Below are positions 31,774 to 43,103 of a stretch of DNA of 50,171 bases, in pieces. The notes under the pieces were generated by a model. The model worked only from the letters and a program-made list of their open reading frames with translations, did not search any database and was not told the origin of the DNA. Positions within the stretch are counted from its first letter, which is position 1. Each line of letters opens with the position of its first letter. A program made the translations under genes and the position numbers. This DNA is from Gemmatimonadota bacterium (lineage in GTDB: Bacteria > Gemmatimonadota > Gemmatimonadetes > Longimicrobiales > Gaopeijiaceae): contig JACZXQ010000025.1 in the NCBI GenBank assembly GCA_022571515.1, positions 1 to 50,171 of the forward strand. The letters are read 5' to 3'.

Positions 31774-31805
31774 GGCCCGGCGTTGCGCCGGGCCTTTTCT
31801 CGTTT
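31774..31805 (+). terminator. rho-independent terminator of recA
   Basis: GGCCCGGCG (31774-31782), loop TTG, then CGCCGGGCC (31786-31794): nine perfect G:C-only pairs, followed by TTTTCTCGTTT. It insulates recA from the alaS promoter 45 bases downstream. Confidence 0.92.
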
Positions 31806-31848
31806 GGAGCGTCGCCCGATTCGGGCCCGGCGGTACGTCAGACCACCA

Positions 31849-31878
31849 TTGGGACGAATCACAGTTGATCGTTATACT
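31849..31878 (+). promoter_or_regulatory. sigma-70-type promoter of alaS
   Basis: TTGGGA (31849-31854), an 18-base spacer and TATACT (31873-31878). The transcript would start near 31885, about 24 bases before the alaS GTG and almost exactly at a short upstream ORF (ATG at 31887). Confidence 0.6.
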
Positions 31879-31886
31879 TTGGCCCC

Positions 31887-31908
31887 ATGAACGTCCCAAG
31901 AGAGTACC

Positions 31909-31922
<14 letters not shown>
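31887..31922 (+). other. 11-codon upstream ORF overlapping the alaS start
   Basis: ATG to TGA codes MNVPREYRDHR. It begins within about two bases of the predicted transcription start and ends 11 bases inside alaS, in another frame. It could be translated as a leaderless mini-ORF and influence alaS. No ribosome-binding site or alanine codon run supports attenuation. Its existence may be accidental. Confidence 0.25.
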
Positions 31923-34574
<2,652 letters not shown>

Positions 34575-34578
<4 letters not shown>

Positions 34579-34871
34579 GCGGACTCGCGGACTGGATCCG
34601 AAGGCGAACGCCACCCGCTCCCGAGGCTTTCCTGCCCTGGCTGGACGCTTCGTCGGTGGACATGGACGACATCCCGTCGGCTCTGCTCGAGCATGCCCTC
34701 ATGTCTCTGGACGAGGCCCTCGCCCGTCCTGGCCGGAACAGGGAAGGGGCATTGCACCTGCTCGCGGCCGATGGCTTCCTCACCTACGCCTGTGAAGCGG
34801 CGACCGAGGCCGATGATGTCGGTGCGATGCTGAAAAGTCTGCTGGAACGCGTCGCGGAACACGGCGAGTGA
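34575..34871 (+). CDS. hypothetical 98-residue protein between alaS and the CpsB-like phosphatase
   Basis: ATG overlaps the alaS stop (ATGA), and its own stop overlaps the next start, so it is certainly part of the operon. The product is soluble and helical, with MDDIPSALLEHALMSLDEAL and EGALHLLAADGFLTYACEAA. There is no signal, metal motif or membrane helix. I do not recognise the family. Tight coupling to alaS suggests a translation-linked role, but that is only context. Confidence 0.65.
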
Positions 34872-35704
34872 TGGAGAGCGTCCTCGGCGATCTGGGAGAC
34901 CTCCACAGCCACCTGATCCCCGGTGTGGATGACGGCGCTCAAGCCGTCGAAGACTCTTTGGATGCGGTCGATCGAATGGTGCGCGCAGGCGTGCGCCGAA
35001 TTGTGACGACCCCCCACGTGAAGGCCAGCCTGATAGACCATACGGACGAGTTCGAGGCTTTTATGGCCGAGGTGGACGAGGCTTGGCGGAGGGTGCACAC
35101 CGTGGTCTCGAAGAGATTCCCCGAGGTGGATTTTCACCGGGGATTCGAGGTGTCGGTCGACACGCCGGATGCCGATCTCTCAGACGACCGCCTGAAAATG
35201 GCCGGCACGTCGTTCATGCTCATCGAGTGGCCCATGCTCCACGTACCCCAGCGCACGGAGCGCGTCGTGCAACGCATTCGAGACGCGGGGATCAAGCCGA
35301 TCATAGCCCACCCCGAGCGGTATTCCGGAGTGGATCGGGGGTTGGCTGTGGTGGGTCTCTGGCGTGAGAACGGGGCGTATATTCAGGTGAGCCACGGGTC
35401 GCTGGTAGGTCGTTATGGCAAGCTCGCGCAACAGACCGCGATGGAGCTGCTCAAGAAGGGTTGGGTGGATTTCTTGTCCAGCGACTACCACGCCCGCAGT
35501 GGCCTCAAGCCCTACATTCGTGAGTCCAGGGAAGCCCTTTCCGACGTGGGAGCCGATGAGCAATTCAGGACGCTGACAGCCACCAACCCGGCCCGTTTGC
35601 TGGCTGACGAGGAGCCCCTGCCTGTCCAGCCTCTCTTCGTGGCGCCGGGCTGGTGGGATCGGATCAAGGACCTGCTCCGCGGCGGCGGGAGGCGTCGGCC
35701 ATGA
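34871..35704 (+). CDS. PHP-domain protein of the CpsB/YwqE/Wzb-type tyrosine phosphatase family
   Basis: The 277-residue PHP-superfamily enzyme has the metal-binding signatures DLHSHLIPGVDDGAQ (His/His/Asp near the N-terminus), IVTTPH, IIAHPERY and LSSDYHARSG. These match the manganese-dependent tyrosine phosphatases CpsB and YwqE, which dephosphorylate capsule-export tyrosine kinases. A Trp-rich basic C-terminus (GWWDRIKDLLRGGG) may associate with the membrane. The ATG at 34871 shares one base with the preceding stop; a GTG at 34868 is the alternative. No capsule or tyrosine-kinase gene is in the window. Confidence 0.85.
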   Translation: MESVLGDLGDLHSHLIPGVDDGAQAVEDSLDAVDRMVRAGVRRIVTTPHVKASLIDHTDEFEAFMAEVDEAWRRVHTVVSKRFPEVDFHRGFEVSVDTPDADLSDDRLKMAGTSFMLIEWPMLHVPQRTERVVQRIRDAGIKPIIAHPERYSGVDRGLAVVGLWRENGAYIQVSHGSLVGRYGKLAQQTAMELLKKGWVDFLSSDYHARSGLKPYIRESREALSDVGADEQFRTLTATNPARLLADEEPLPVQPLFVAPGWWDRIKDLLRGGGRRRP

Positions 35705-36273
35705 GCACCGTGTCTGCCGCATTGGCGGCTCTGGCCGATCTCGCGACCCGGGTAGGGGAGGATCACTCGGACGAGATCGATGCCGTGGCAGTGATGGCCG
35801 TGGACGTGTTGCGTAACGGGTGCAAGCTCATGTTCTGTGGAAACGGAGGTTCGGCGGCCGATGCGCAGCACCTCGCGACGGAGTACGTCGTCCGGTTCAA
35901 GCGTCCGCGGGCACCGCTCTCGGCGATGGCGCTCACCACCGACACCTCGGGCCTGACGGCCTGCGCGAACGACTTTGGATACGAGTTCGTTTTCGAACGA
36001 CAGATACGAGCCTTGGCCAAGGAGGGCGACCTGCTCTTCCTTCATTCCACGAGTGGAGAATCGGAGAACCTCTTGCACGCGGCGCGCGCGGCACGAGAAC
36101 TCGGCGTCACGACCGTGGCGATGCTCGCCAAAGGCGGCGGTCGCCTCCGGAATGAAGTAGACAGGGCCATCGTCGTGCCGACGGATGACCCTGCGAGAGC
36201 GCAGGAGCTTCACCTCGCGATCGGACATATGGTGTGCGATCTGGTTGACCGCGCGTTTGCCGAGGAGGCCTGA
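35701..36273 (+). CDS. gmhA: SIS-domain isomerase, GmhA-like (sedoheptulose-7-phosphate isomerase)
   Basis: A 190-residue SIS-domain protein. Key stretches are LMFCGNGGSAADAQHLATEYV, LTTDTSGLTACANDFGYEFVF and LFLHSTSGESENLLHAA, the GmhA/phosphoheptose isomerase pattern with its conserved Asp/His positions. GmhA converts sedoheptulose-7-phosphate to D-glycero-manno-heptose-7-phosphate for LPS heptose. The start at 35701 overlaps the upstream stop by 4 bases (ATGA); a longer frame to 35653 is not needed. No gmhB, hldE or hldD gene is in the window, so the symbol is the best family guess. Confidence 0.85.
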   Translation: MSTVSAALAALADLATRVGEDHSDEIDAVAVMAVDVLRNGCKLMFCGNGGSAADAQHLATEYVVRFKRPRAPLSAMALTTDTSGLTACANDFGYEFVFERQIRALAKEGDLLFLHSTSGESENLLHAARAARELGVTTVAMLAKGGGRLRNEVDRAIVVPTDDPARAQELHLAIGHMVCDLVDRAFAEEA

Positions 36274-36278
36274 TCCCG

Positions 36279-36692
36279 GTGGAAGTGGCACAGGATGTAC
36301 CGTCGCTCCTGGCGGAGAGCCGGAGGCGTGAGAAGGCGCAAACCCAGTATTATCGGGCGCTGGCGTCGGTTGCGGAGAGCGAAGGTGACGGCCCGGTGTC
36401 GGAGCGCCTCAACGCGCTGCACGCGGACGAGCAGCACCATCTCTCTCGCCTCACCGCCAGACTGATCGAGCTGGGGGAGAAACCTGAGGATCTGTCGAGC
36501 TTCCCCCGGGAAGAGGCGGTGTACCACGGCTGGGAGCGAGTGGCGCGCGATCGCGAGCTGAGGGAGATCGAGTGGTACGAGGAGATCCTTTCCGCCATCG
36601 ACGATCCGGCCACTCGAAACGTGATCTCGGAGATCCTCGAGTGCGAGCGGCATCACCGCCAGGAACTTGGGGGGAAGTGGATGCCGGCATGA
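36279..36692 (+). CDS. ferritin-like (rubrerythrin-type) four-helix protein
   Basis: This 137-residue all-helical protein has metal-ligand patterns of di-iron ferritin-like domains. ExxH occurs in ADEQHHLSRL and again in ECERHHRQEL, and acidic helices such as EIEWYEEIL supply further Glu residues. The N-terminal helix has AQTQYYRALASVAESEGDG. The C-terminal rubredoxin CxxC of classical rubrerythrins is absent. It starts with a GTG with GGAGG 11 bases upstream. It probably handles iron or peroxide, but the family is broad. It sits between gmhA and an SDR gene; its stop overlaps the SDR start by 4 bases. Confidence 0.75.
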   Translation: MEVAQDVPSLLAESRRREKAQTQYYRALASVAESEGDGPVSERLNALHADEQHHLSRLTARLIELGEKPEDLSSFPREEAVYHGWERVARDRELREIEWYEEILSAIDDPATRNVISEILECERHHRQELGGKWMPA

Positions 36693-37468
36693 CGAACGTC
36701 ACCCCCCGCTCCCTCATCGATCTGACCGGCAAGCAGGCGCTCGTAACCGGCGGTTCCCGTGGCGTGGGACGCGCGACCGCGTTGATGCTTGCTCGGGCCG
36801 GCGCCTCCGTAGCGATCGGGTACCGCAGCCGCAAGGACGACGCCGATCGCACGGTCGGGGACATCGCAGCGCTGGGGGTATCCTCTTGGGCGGAGCGCGG
36901 TGACCTGTCCGACCCCACTGAGGCCGAGCGGCTGTTCGCCCGCGTCGATGACGAGTTCGGGGGACTCGATCTCTTTGTCGGCAATGCGGGTGTGTGGCCC
37001 CTCGCCGACGTGGCTCTGGCGGACATGAAGGACGAACAATGGCGGTCCACGATGGGCGCCAACCTGGATTCCATCTTCTATACCTGCCGAGCCGCCGCGA
37101 GAAGGTTGCGAGAGGGTGGTGCCATGGTGGTGGTGAGCTCGACGGCCGGCCAACGAGGTGAGGCATATCACGGTGATTACGCCGCCACCAAGGGAGCGAT
37201 CATATCGCTCGTGAAGGGCCTGTGCGTCGAACTGGCTCCGAGGGACGTGACGGTCAACGCCGTGGCACCCGGATGGATCGACACCGAGATGTCGCGCCCC
37301 GCGCTCGGTGATGGCGAGCTCGAGCGGATCAACAAGACGATTCCCCGGGGGCGGGTTGCCTCGCCCGAGGACATCGCCGGCCCGATCGTTTTCCTCTGCT
37401 CGTCGATGGCACGCCACATCACGGGCGAGATCCTGAACGTCAACGGCGGGGCGGTGTTGGTGGGGTGA
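36689..37468 (+). CDS. short-chain dehydrogenase/reductase (FabG-like)
   Basis: A 259-residue NAD(P)H-dependent classical SDR. It contains the cofactor motif TGGSRGVGRA, the NAG motif (VGNAGVW) and the catalytic Ser/Tyr/Lys in VVSSTAGQRGEAYHGDYAATK (Ser near SST, Tyr and Lys in YAATK). The C-terminal GWIDTEMSRP and GEILNVNGGAVLVG match FabG-type 3-oxoacyl-ACP reductases. Family-level identification is safe. The specific substrate is not, because no fatty-acid synthesis genes are adjacent. The ATG overlaps the ferritin-like stop (ATGA). Confidence 0.88.
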   Translation: MTNVTPRSLIDLTGKQALVTGGSRGVGRATALMLARAGASVAIGYRSRKDDADRTVGDIAALGVSSWAERGDLSDPTEAERLFARVDDEFGGLDLFVGNAGVWPLADVALADMKDEQWRSTMGANLDSIFYTCRAAARRLREGGAMVVVSSTAGQRGEAYHGDYAATKGAIISLVKGLCVELAPRDVTVNAVAPGWIDTEMSRPALGDGELERINKTIPRGRVASPEDIAGPIVFLCSSMARHITGEILNVNGGAVLVG

Positions 37469-38754
37469 TGGACGCAATCGCCGAGGCGCCCCGTGAAGTC
37501 TTGAGGATCGTCGAGCGCCTCGAGGAGGCGGGATTCGACACCTGGGCAGTGGGTGGTGTGGTCCGCAACCATCTGCTCGGGCACGACCTGGGCGATTGGG
37601 ACCTCACCACACGCGCGACGCCTCGGGAGGTCATGAGGCTCTTCAAGCGGACGGTCCCGATCGGACTCGACCACGGCACCGTGGGGGTGCTGGGGGAGGA
37701 CCGCACGCTCTTCGAGGTCACGACCTTCCGGAAGGACGTCGAGCCCATGGGACGAAGGGCGGTGGTGGAGTTCGCGGAGCGTATCGAAGATGATTTGGCG
37801 CGTCGTGACTTCACGATCAATGCCATCGCATGGCACCCGCTCCGCAAGGAGTTTCTGGATCCCTTCGCTGGATCGGACGATCTGGACCGTCGTGTGCTCC
37901 GAACGGTCGGCGAGGCCGGTGAGCGCTTCTCGGAGGATGTTCTGCGGGTGCTTCGCGGCCTGCGCTTCGCTGCGGCGTTCGACCTGACGATCGCCCAGGA
38001 TACCTGGGTGGCCCTGTGCGACGCTGTGGATCAGCTGGACATCCTGTCGGGCGAGCGGGTTCGAGAGGAGTTGCTCAAGGTGTTCGGTGCGAGGAGGCCG
38101 TCGGGTGCCTTGTCCCTTTACGCCGCCTCGGGCGTCTTGTCCTTTCTTTACCCCGAGATCGATGCGGACGCAGACGAGTGGTCCCTGGCCCTCCTTGCCT
38201 GCGATGGCCTTTCGGCCTCTCGACCCATCCTTCGCTTCACGGCGGTGCTGGGCGTTTCGGCCGACGGACCGGGTACCCCAGCCGAACGGGCCGCGGCTCT
38301 CATGGGACGCCTTCGGTTCTCCAATGCCGATGTTCGGCTAGTGACTCGGCTGCTCGACGCTCCGCCGGTGCCTTCGGCCGAGGCAGAGGAGGTCGACCGA
38401 CGACGGTGGCTCTCGACTGTGGGCCCGGAGCTCGTGGAGCCACTGGGGCGGCTGAGCGCCGCTCGGGCTCGGGCTCGCCGAGCGGTGCTGGCTCACCCGG
38501 CCGACGACACTGTGGCGGCGTGGCGCGGCGTGCGGGCGACCAGACGCCAGCGTCCGCCCCTCACCCTGGACGACCTGGCGATCAGCGGGGACGACCTGAT
38601 CACCCTCGGACACGCTCCGGGTCCGAACTTCGGAGGTGCGCTCCAATCCATGCTCGACAGCGTTCTCGATGACCCTGCTCGCAACACCGCCGAGCACCTC
38701 TCGACCATGGCCGCAGAGATCTTGGGCGCCCCCGCCGTTAAGGGTGGCTCATGA
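37468..38754 (+). CDS. CCA tRNA nucleotidyltransferase / poly(A) polymerase family
   Basis: The 428 residues carry a class II nucleotidyltransferase fold: VGGVVRNHLLGHDLGDWDLT with the catalytic GG ... DxD, ATPREVMRLFKRTVPIGLDHG, RRDFTINAIAW and the RF-rich template region LRVLRGLRFAAAFDL. The C-terminal helical part is more variable. The protein adds the 3'-CCA to tRNA, or in some lineages has poly(A) polymerase activity; I do not separate the two. The single tRNA gene in this window lacks an encoded CCA, so such an enzyme is needed by the cell. ATG at 37468 (TGATG overlap). Confidence 0.92.
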   Translation: MDAIAEAPREVLRIVERLEEAGFDTWAVGGVVRNHLLGHDLGDWDLTTRATPREVMRLFKRTVPIGLDHGTVGVLGEDRTLFEVTTFRKDVEPMGRRAVVEFAERIEDDLARRDFTINAIAWHPLRKEFLDPFAGSDDLDRRVLRTVGEAGERFSEDVLRVLRGLRFAAAFDLTIAQDTWVALCDAVDQLDILSGERVREELLKVFGARRPSGALSLYAASGVLSFLYPEIDADADEWSLALLACDGLSASRPILRFTAVLGVSADGPGTPAERAAALMGRLRFSNADVRLVTRLLDAPPVPSAEAEEVDRRRWLSTVGPELVEPLGRLSAARARARRAVLAHPADDTVAAWRGVRATRRQRPPLTLDDLAISGDDLITLGHAPGPNFGGALQSMLDSVLDDPARNTAEHLSTMAAEILGAPAVKGGS

Positions 38755-40160
38755 GCGAACTGGAACTGTTCCCGGGTGAGGCGTCCGAGCCGAGGTCGGA
38801 TGTGCACACCGAGGATTCTCGCGAGAAGGACCGGCCGCTCGCGGCTCGTATGCGTCCGGACAGCCTCGACCGATTCGTAGGGCAGGAGCATCTAGTGGGC
38901 GCGGGCACAGCCGTGCGCTCCATGATCGAGAGCGGCGAACTGGGGAGCATGATCCTGTGGGGTCCTCCGGGGAGTGGGAAGACGACCCTTGCACGTCTCC
39001 TGGCAGGCGCTACCGACGCCGCGTTCGTAGAGTTCAGCGCGGTGACGGAGGGCGTAGCCCGCGTGCGTGAGATCATCGCCGAAGCCAAGGCTCGCCGGGC
39101 GGCAAGTGGCCGTCGCACGATCCTCTTCTGCGATGAGATCCACCGGTTCAACAAGGCTCAACAGGACGCCTTTCTCCCGCATGTGGAGGATGGCTCCATC
39201 GTCCTGATCGGGGCCACGACCGAGAACCCCTCGTTCGAGGTCGTGCGCCCCTTGTTGTCCAGGGCACCCGTCCACGTGCTCGAGGCGCTCTGCGAAGCGG
39301 ATCTGACCCGCCTCGTGGAACTGGCGGTCTCCGACGAGGAACGCGGGTTGGGCGGGCGAGGACTCTCGGTCGATCCCGATGCGATGCGCCTGATCGCCAA
39401 GGGCGCGGATGGCGACGCCCGGCGGGCTTTGGGTGTGCTCGAGGGTGCGGCCAAGCTGGCGGGCCAGGATGGCACAGTGAGTGCGGCGTTGGTGGAGGAG
39501 GCGTTGCAGCACCGCTTCGCCGTGTACGACAAGGGAGGCGAAGAGCACTACAACCTGATCTCGGCCCTGCACAAGGCAGTGAGGGGGAGTGACCCGGATG
39601 GAGCCTTGTATTGGCTCGCGCGCATGCTTCAGGGTGGTGAAGACGGGATGTACCTCGCGCGGCGTCTCGTGCGCATGGCCGTAGAGGACGTTGGCTTGGC
39701 CGATCCGGACGCGTTGCTCGTCGCGACTTCGGCAAGGGACGCGTACCACTTTCTCGGCAGCCCGGAGGGAGATCTGGCCCTGGCCCAGGCGGCGGCCTAT
39801 CTCGCCACAGCTCCCAAGTCGAACCGCCTCTACATGGCGTATGAGGCTGCGAGCCGAGCCGCGGAGGAGACTCCCGCCGAGCCGGTGCCGCTCCACATCA
39901 GGAATGCGCCCACCGACCTCATGAAGTCCCAGGGATACGGGGCCGGTTATGAGTACGATCCCGATCAGCCCGGCGGAGTCTCGGCTCAGACCTACCTCCC
40001 CGAGAGACTCGATGGACGGCGGTTCTACGAGCCGAGCGACGAAGGCCACGAAGGCACGATAGCCCGGAGAATGTCGTCGTGGGAGGAGCGGCGGGCCGAA
40101 GCCCGGCGGAACACAATGCGCCAGGAGCCCACCGAACCCGATGGCACACCTCGGGGGTAG
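38751..40160 (+). CDS. rarA: replication-associated AAA+ protein RarA (MgsA/WRNIP1 family)
   Basis: The 469-residue AAA+ ATPase contains RPDSLDRFVGQEHLVG, Walker A WGPPGSGKTTLARLLA, Walker B FCDEIHRFNKAQQDAFLPHVE and the ArgFinger region LIGATTENPSFEVVRPLLSR. The C-terminal tetramerisation domain holds HYNLISALHKAVRGSDPDGALYW and PVPLHIRNAPTDLMKSQGYG. RarA acts at stalled forks. Length is slightly above average because of a polar N-terminal extension. The ATG overlaps the upstream stop; 40 bases separate it from hflX. Confidence 0.95.
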   Translation: MSELELFPGEASEPRSDVHTEDSREKDRPLAARMRPDSLDRFVGQEHLVGAGTAVRSMIESGELGSMILWGPPGSGKTTLARLLAGATDAAFVEFSAVTEGVARVREIIAEAKARRAASGRRTILFCDEIHRFNKAQQDAFLPHVEDGSIVLIGATTENPSFEVVRPLLSRAPVHVLEALCEADLTRLVELAVSDEERGLGGRGLSVDPDAMRLIAKGADGDARRALGVLEGAAKLAGQDGTVSAALVEEALQHRFAVYDKGGEEHYNLISALHKAVRGSDPDGALYWLARMLQGGEDGMYLARRLVRMAVEDVGLADPDALLVATSARDAYHFLGSPEGDLALAQAAAYLATAPKSNRLYMAYEAASRAAEETPAEPVPLHIRNAPTDLMKSQGYGAGYEYDPDQPGGVSAQTYLPERLDGRRFYEPSDEGHEGTIARRMSSWEERRAEARRNTMRQEPTEPDGTPRG

Positions 40161-40200
40161 CAACGGTGGCACCTGACTGGAGTAGAGCATTCCCACACAG

Positions 40201-41490
40201 TTGATCGATAATCGTACGCCGGTGGACCGCGCGGTCCTGGTCGGCGCTCCCACCCGCAACGTTGATGAGCGGCTGGCCGAGGAGCACATGCAGGAACTCG
40301 CGCGACTCTTCGACACCGCCGGTGGCGAGGTAGTCGCAAGCCTCCAGCAGCGGATCCGCGCGCCCCATCCCCGATTCTTCATCGGTGAAGGCAAGGCGGA
40401 TGAGCTACGGGACCTCGTGGAGGCATCCGAGGCTGACCTGGTGATCTTCGACGATGAGCTTTCGCCCGGGCAGGGAAAGCACCTCGAGGATCACCTAGCG
40501 GTCCGGATCATGGATCGCTCGGAACTCATCCTCGACATCTTCGCGTCCCGTGCACGCACCAGCGAAGCCAAGATGCAGGTCGAGCTGGCGCAGCTCGAAT
40601 ATCTGCTGCCAAGACTCAAACGCATGTGGAGCCACCTCTCACGCATACGCGGAGGGATCGGTTTGCGCGGGCCGGGTGAGACACAGTTGGAGACGGACCG
40701 CCGGCTCATCGGCAAACGAATCTCCGCCCTCAAGCGGAAGCTCAAGGACGTGGCCAAAGCCCGGCAGGTGCAGCGCCAGTCTCGCCGAGGTAGGTACCGC
40801 GTGGCGCTTGTGGGTTATACGAATGCGGGGAAGTCGTCGCTGCTCAGGACGCTCTCGGGCTCGGACCTCTTCGTCGAGAACCGTCTCTTCGCGACGCTGG
40901 ACTCCGCCACCCGCTCGGTCGATCTCGGCTCGGGCCATCATGCTCTGGTCACGGATACGGTAGGATTCATCCGAAAGCTCCCGCACCACCTGATCGCCTC
41001 ATTCCGATCCACCCTGGAGGAGGTCGGCGAAGCCGATGTCCTGGTGCACGTCATCGATGCGTCACACCCCGACTGGGAAGAGCAGAAGGTGGTTGTCGAA
41101 GAAGTGTTGGAGGAGCTGGGAATGGAGTCGGCCCCGCAGATTCTCGCCTTCAACAAGGTGGATCGACTGACCCATGCGGAAGAAGACGCCATGAGGCAGA
41201 GGATCCGGAGCTTCGACTCGACACCCGCTCTGTTTGTTTCCGCGCTCGAGATGGAGTCGCTCGACGGCCTCAAGGAGACGCTCAAGGCACGCATCCGAGC
41301 TAAACTCACTGAGATCGAGGTCCGTGTCCCATCGCATGACGGGGCGGCGCTTGCGACGCTCTACCGAGAGGGCGAGGTCCTGCGACGGGAGGACGATGGG
41401 CAGACGGTTACCATCACCGTGCGCCTGCCCGCGGCTTCGGTCGGACGGCTGCGCCAACTGGACGTCGCTCAAGTGGCTGAGGCAGATTAG
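40201..41490 (+). CDS. hflX: ribosome-associated GTPase HflX
   Basis: HflX splits stalled 70S ribosomes. The 429 residues have the N-terminal HflX domain (AVLVGAPTRNVDERLAEEHM, FIGEGKADELRDLV, DRSELILDIFASRARTSEAK, LEYLLPRLKRMWSHLSRIRG, GLRGPGETQLETDRR). The GTPase motifs are G1 GYTNAGKSSL, G3 DTVGFIRKLPHHLIASFRST and NKVD. The C-terminal domain is present. The frame has no ATG near the expected start; I use a TTG at 40201, the first plausible codon after an in-frame stop at 40183-40185. A GTG at 40222 is an alternative. Either way the family motifs are intact. Confidence 0.94.
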   Translation: MIDNRTPVDRAVLVGAPTRNVDERLAEEHMQELARLFDTAGGEVVASLQQRIRAPHPRFFIGEGKADELRDLVEASEADLVIFDDELSPGQGKHLEDHLAVRIMDRSELILDIFASRARTSEAKMQVELAQLEYLLPRLKRMWSHLSRIRGGIGLRGPGETQLETDRRLIGKRISALKRKLKDVAKARQVQRQSRRGRYRVALVGYTNAGKSSLLRTLSGSDLFVENRLFATLDSATRSVDLGSGHHALVTDTVGFIRKLPHHLIASFRSTLEEVGEADVLVHVIDASHPDWEEQKVVVEEVLEELGMESAPQILAFNKVDRLTHAEEDAMRQRIRSFDSTPALFVSALEMESLDGLKETLKARIRAKLTEIEVRVPSHDGAALATLYREGEVLRREDDGQTVTITVRLPAASVGRLRQLDVAQVAEAD

Positions 41491-41496
41491 GCATCC

Positions 41497-42366
41497 ATGG
41501 GCGATCATGTGCATTTCGTCGGACCCGGGCGCATGGGGCTCGGCCTCGGCTACGCTCTCTGGCAGGCTGACGCCTTGGCCTCGCTGGCTTACTTCGGCCG
41601 GCGGCCGGAGCCGCCCACACACCCGTTGTTCACCCAGAACGTGGCCGAGTACTCGTTCGGTCTCGAAGGTGTTCACCTCCGTCCCACCATCGTGATCCTC
41701 TCGGTGCCGGACGATGCCCTCGCCGAGGTGGCTGAGCTTGTGGCCGCCCAAGGACCCGCACCCGAGAGATGCGTCGCCTTCCACCTCTCGGGGGCGCTCA
41801 GCACCGAGGTGCTGGCCCCACTTCACGCGAGGGGCTACGCGGTGGGCTCGCTGCATCCGCTTCAAACGGTGGCAAACGCCATTACCGGGGCCGACCGGCT
41901 TCCGGGGTCGTACTTTTCCGTGGCGGGAGAGCCGGGCGCCGTCGCCGCGGCTCGCCGGCTCCTCGGGGCGCTCGGCTCGCCCACGATCACGGTGCCCGAG
42001 CGTGCTCGGCCGGTGTACCACGCCGCCGCGGTGATGGCCTCCAGCTACCTTGCCACCTTGATCGCGGCCGCGGGGCGCCTGATGGTCCAGGCGGGGCTAC
42101 CCGAAGATGAGGCCCTGCCCGCGCTCCTGCCGCTCGCCAGGGGCACTCTGAGTGCATTGGAGGAGTCGGAGCTAGGACGGGCGATCACCGGTCCGCTGGT
42201 CCGCGGAGACGTGGAGACGATCGGGCTTCACATGCGGAGCCTGGAGCCGCGTGAGCGCGCGTTGTACGCTGCGCTCGGGATGGAGCTTGCGGACCTCATC
42301 GAGGGTACGGACTTCGACAACGACGTCCTCTCGGAGATCCGTACACTCATGGAGAACGAGGCATGA
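41497..42366 (+). CDS. Rossmann-like and DUF2520 domain protein
   Basis: The 289 residues start with an NAD(P)-type loop ([16 protein letters not shown]) and continue with [48 protein letters not shown] and [18 protein letters not shown]. This is the Rossmann-like/DUF2520 pair related to the proline and 6-phosphogluconate reductase families, with no firm biochemical role; the HPLQT motif is characteristic. It begins 6 bases after hflX and overlaps pdxJ by 4 bases. An oxidoreductase role is an inference. Confidence 0.88.
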   Translation: MGDHVHFVGPGRMGLGLGYALWQADALASLAYFGRRPEPPTHPLFTQNVAEYSFGLEGVHLRPTIVILSVPDDALAEVAELVAAQGPAPERCVAFHLSGALSTEVLAPLHARGYAVGSLHPLQTVANAITGADRLPGSYFSVAGEPGAVAAARRLLGALGSPTITVPERARPVYHAAAVMASSYLATLIAAAGRLMVQAGLPEDEALPALLPLARGTLSALEESELGRAITGPLVRGDVETIGLHMRSLEPRERALYAALGMELADLIEGTDFDNDVLSEIRTLMENEA

Positions 42367-43103
42367 GACTCTACATCAACGTGGACCACGTGGCGACCGT
42401 GCGCGAGGCGCGGGGCACCGACGAGCCCGACCCGGTGCGTGCGGCTGTCCTCGTCGAACTGGCAGGGGCGCACGGCATCACGGTCCATCTGCGCGAGGAT
42501 CGTCGGCACGTGAGCGAGCGTGACCTCCGCCTGCTCATGGCGACCGTGCGGACCGGTGTCAACCTGGAGCTTGCCGCCGCGAGCGACGTCCTCGATATCG
42601 CGTGTGAGCTGCTGCCCATGCAGGCCACCTTGGTCCCGGAAAAAAGGGAGGAAGTGACCACCGAAGGTGGGTTGGATCTTGCGAACGAGGTCACCCGGGA
42701 GGGCATTCGCGCGGCCGCTGAACGTCTCATGTCCCACGGCATCCGGACGTCGTTGTTCATCGATCCCGACCCCGACTCCGTACGGCTGGCAGCCGAGATG
42801 GGTGTGGAGGCGGTCGAGCTGCACACGGGCGAGTACGCCAATGCCGACGAGGCTGGTAAGGATGTGCAGCTCCAGCGGCTCGCGGCCGCTGCTCGGCTCG
42901 GCGGCCAGTTGGAACTCGCCGTCCACGCCGGGCACGGCCTCACCTACGAGAACGTCACGCCGGTCGCCGCGGTCCCGGAGGTCGAAGAACTCAACATCGG
43001 CCACTCGATCGTGTCCCGTGCCGTGCTGGTCGGAATGGAGCGCGCGGTAAGGGAGATGTGGGAGCTGATCGCCTCCGTCCGTAGGGGGATCGAATCCCGT
43101 TGA
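42363..43103 (+). CDS. pdxJ: pyridoxine 5'-phosphate synthase
   Basis: PdxJ condenses 3-amino-2-oxopropyl phosphate with deoxyxylulose 5-phosphate to make pyridoxine 5'-phosphate, the vitamin B6 route. The 246 residues form a TIM barrel: [92 protein letters not shown], and [17 protein letters not shown]. Length and motifs are standard. It needs deoxyxylulose 5-phosphate, so the cell should have the MEP pathway, consistent with ispE nearby. It overlaps its neighbours by 4 bases on both sides. Confidence 0.97.
   Translation: MRLYINVDHVATVREARGTDEPDPVRAAVLVELAGAHGITVHLREDRRHVSERDLRLLMATVRTGVNLELAAASDVLDIACELLPMQATLVPEKREEVTTEGGLDLANEVTREGIRAAAERLMSHGIRTSLFIDPDPDSVRLAAEMGVEAVELHTGEYANADEAGKDVQLQRLAAAARLGGQLELAVHAGHGLTYENVTPVAAVPEVEELNIGHSIVSRAVLVGMERAVREMWELIASVRRGIESR

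Noticed and set aside
38892-40394. Minus-strand frame of 500 codons opposite rarA
   Set aside because: Antisense to the complete rarA AAA+ motifs, without any recognisable domain.
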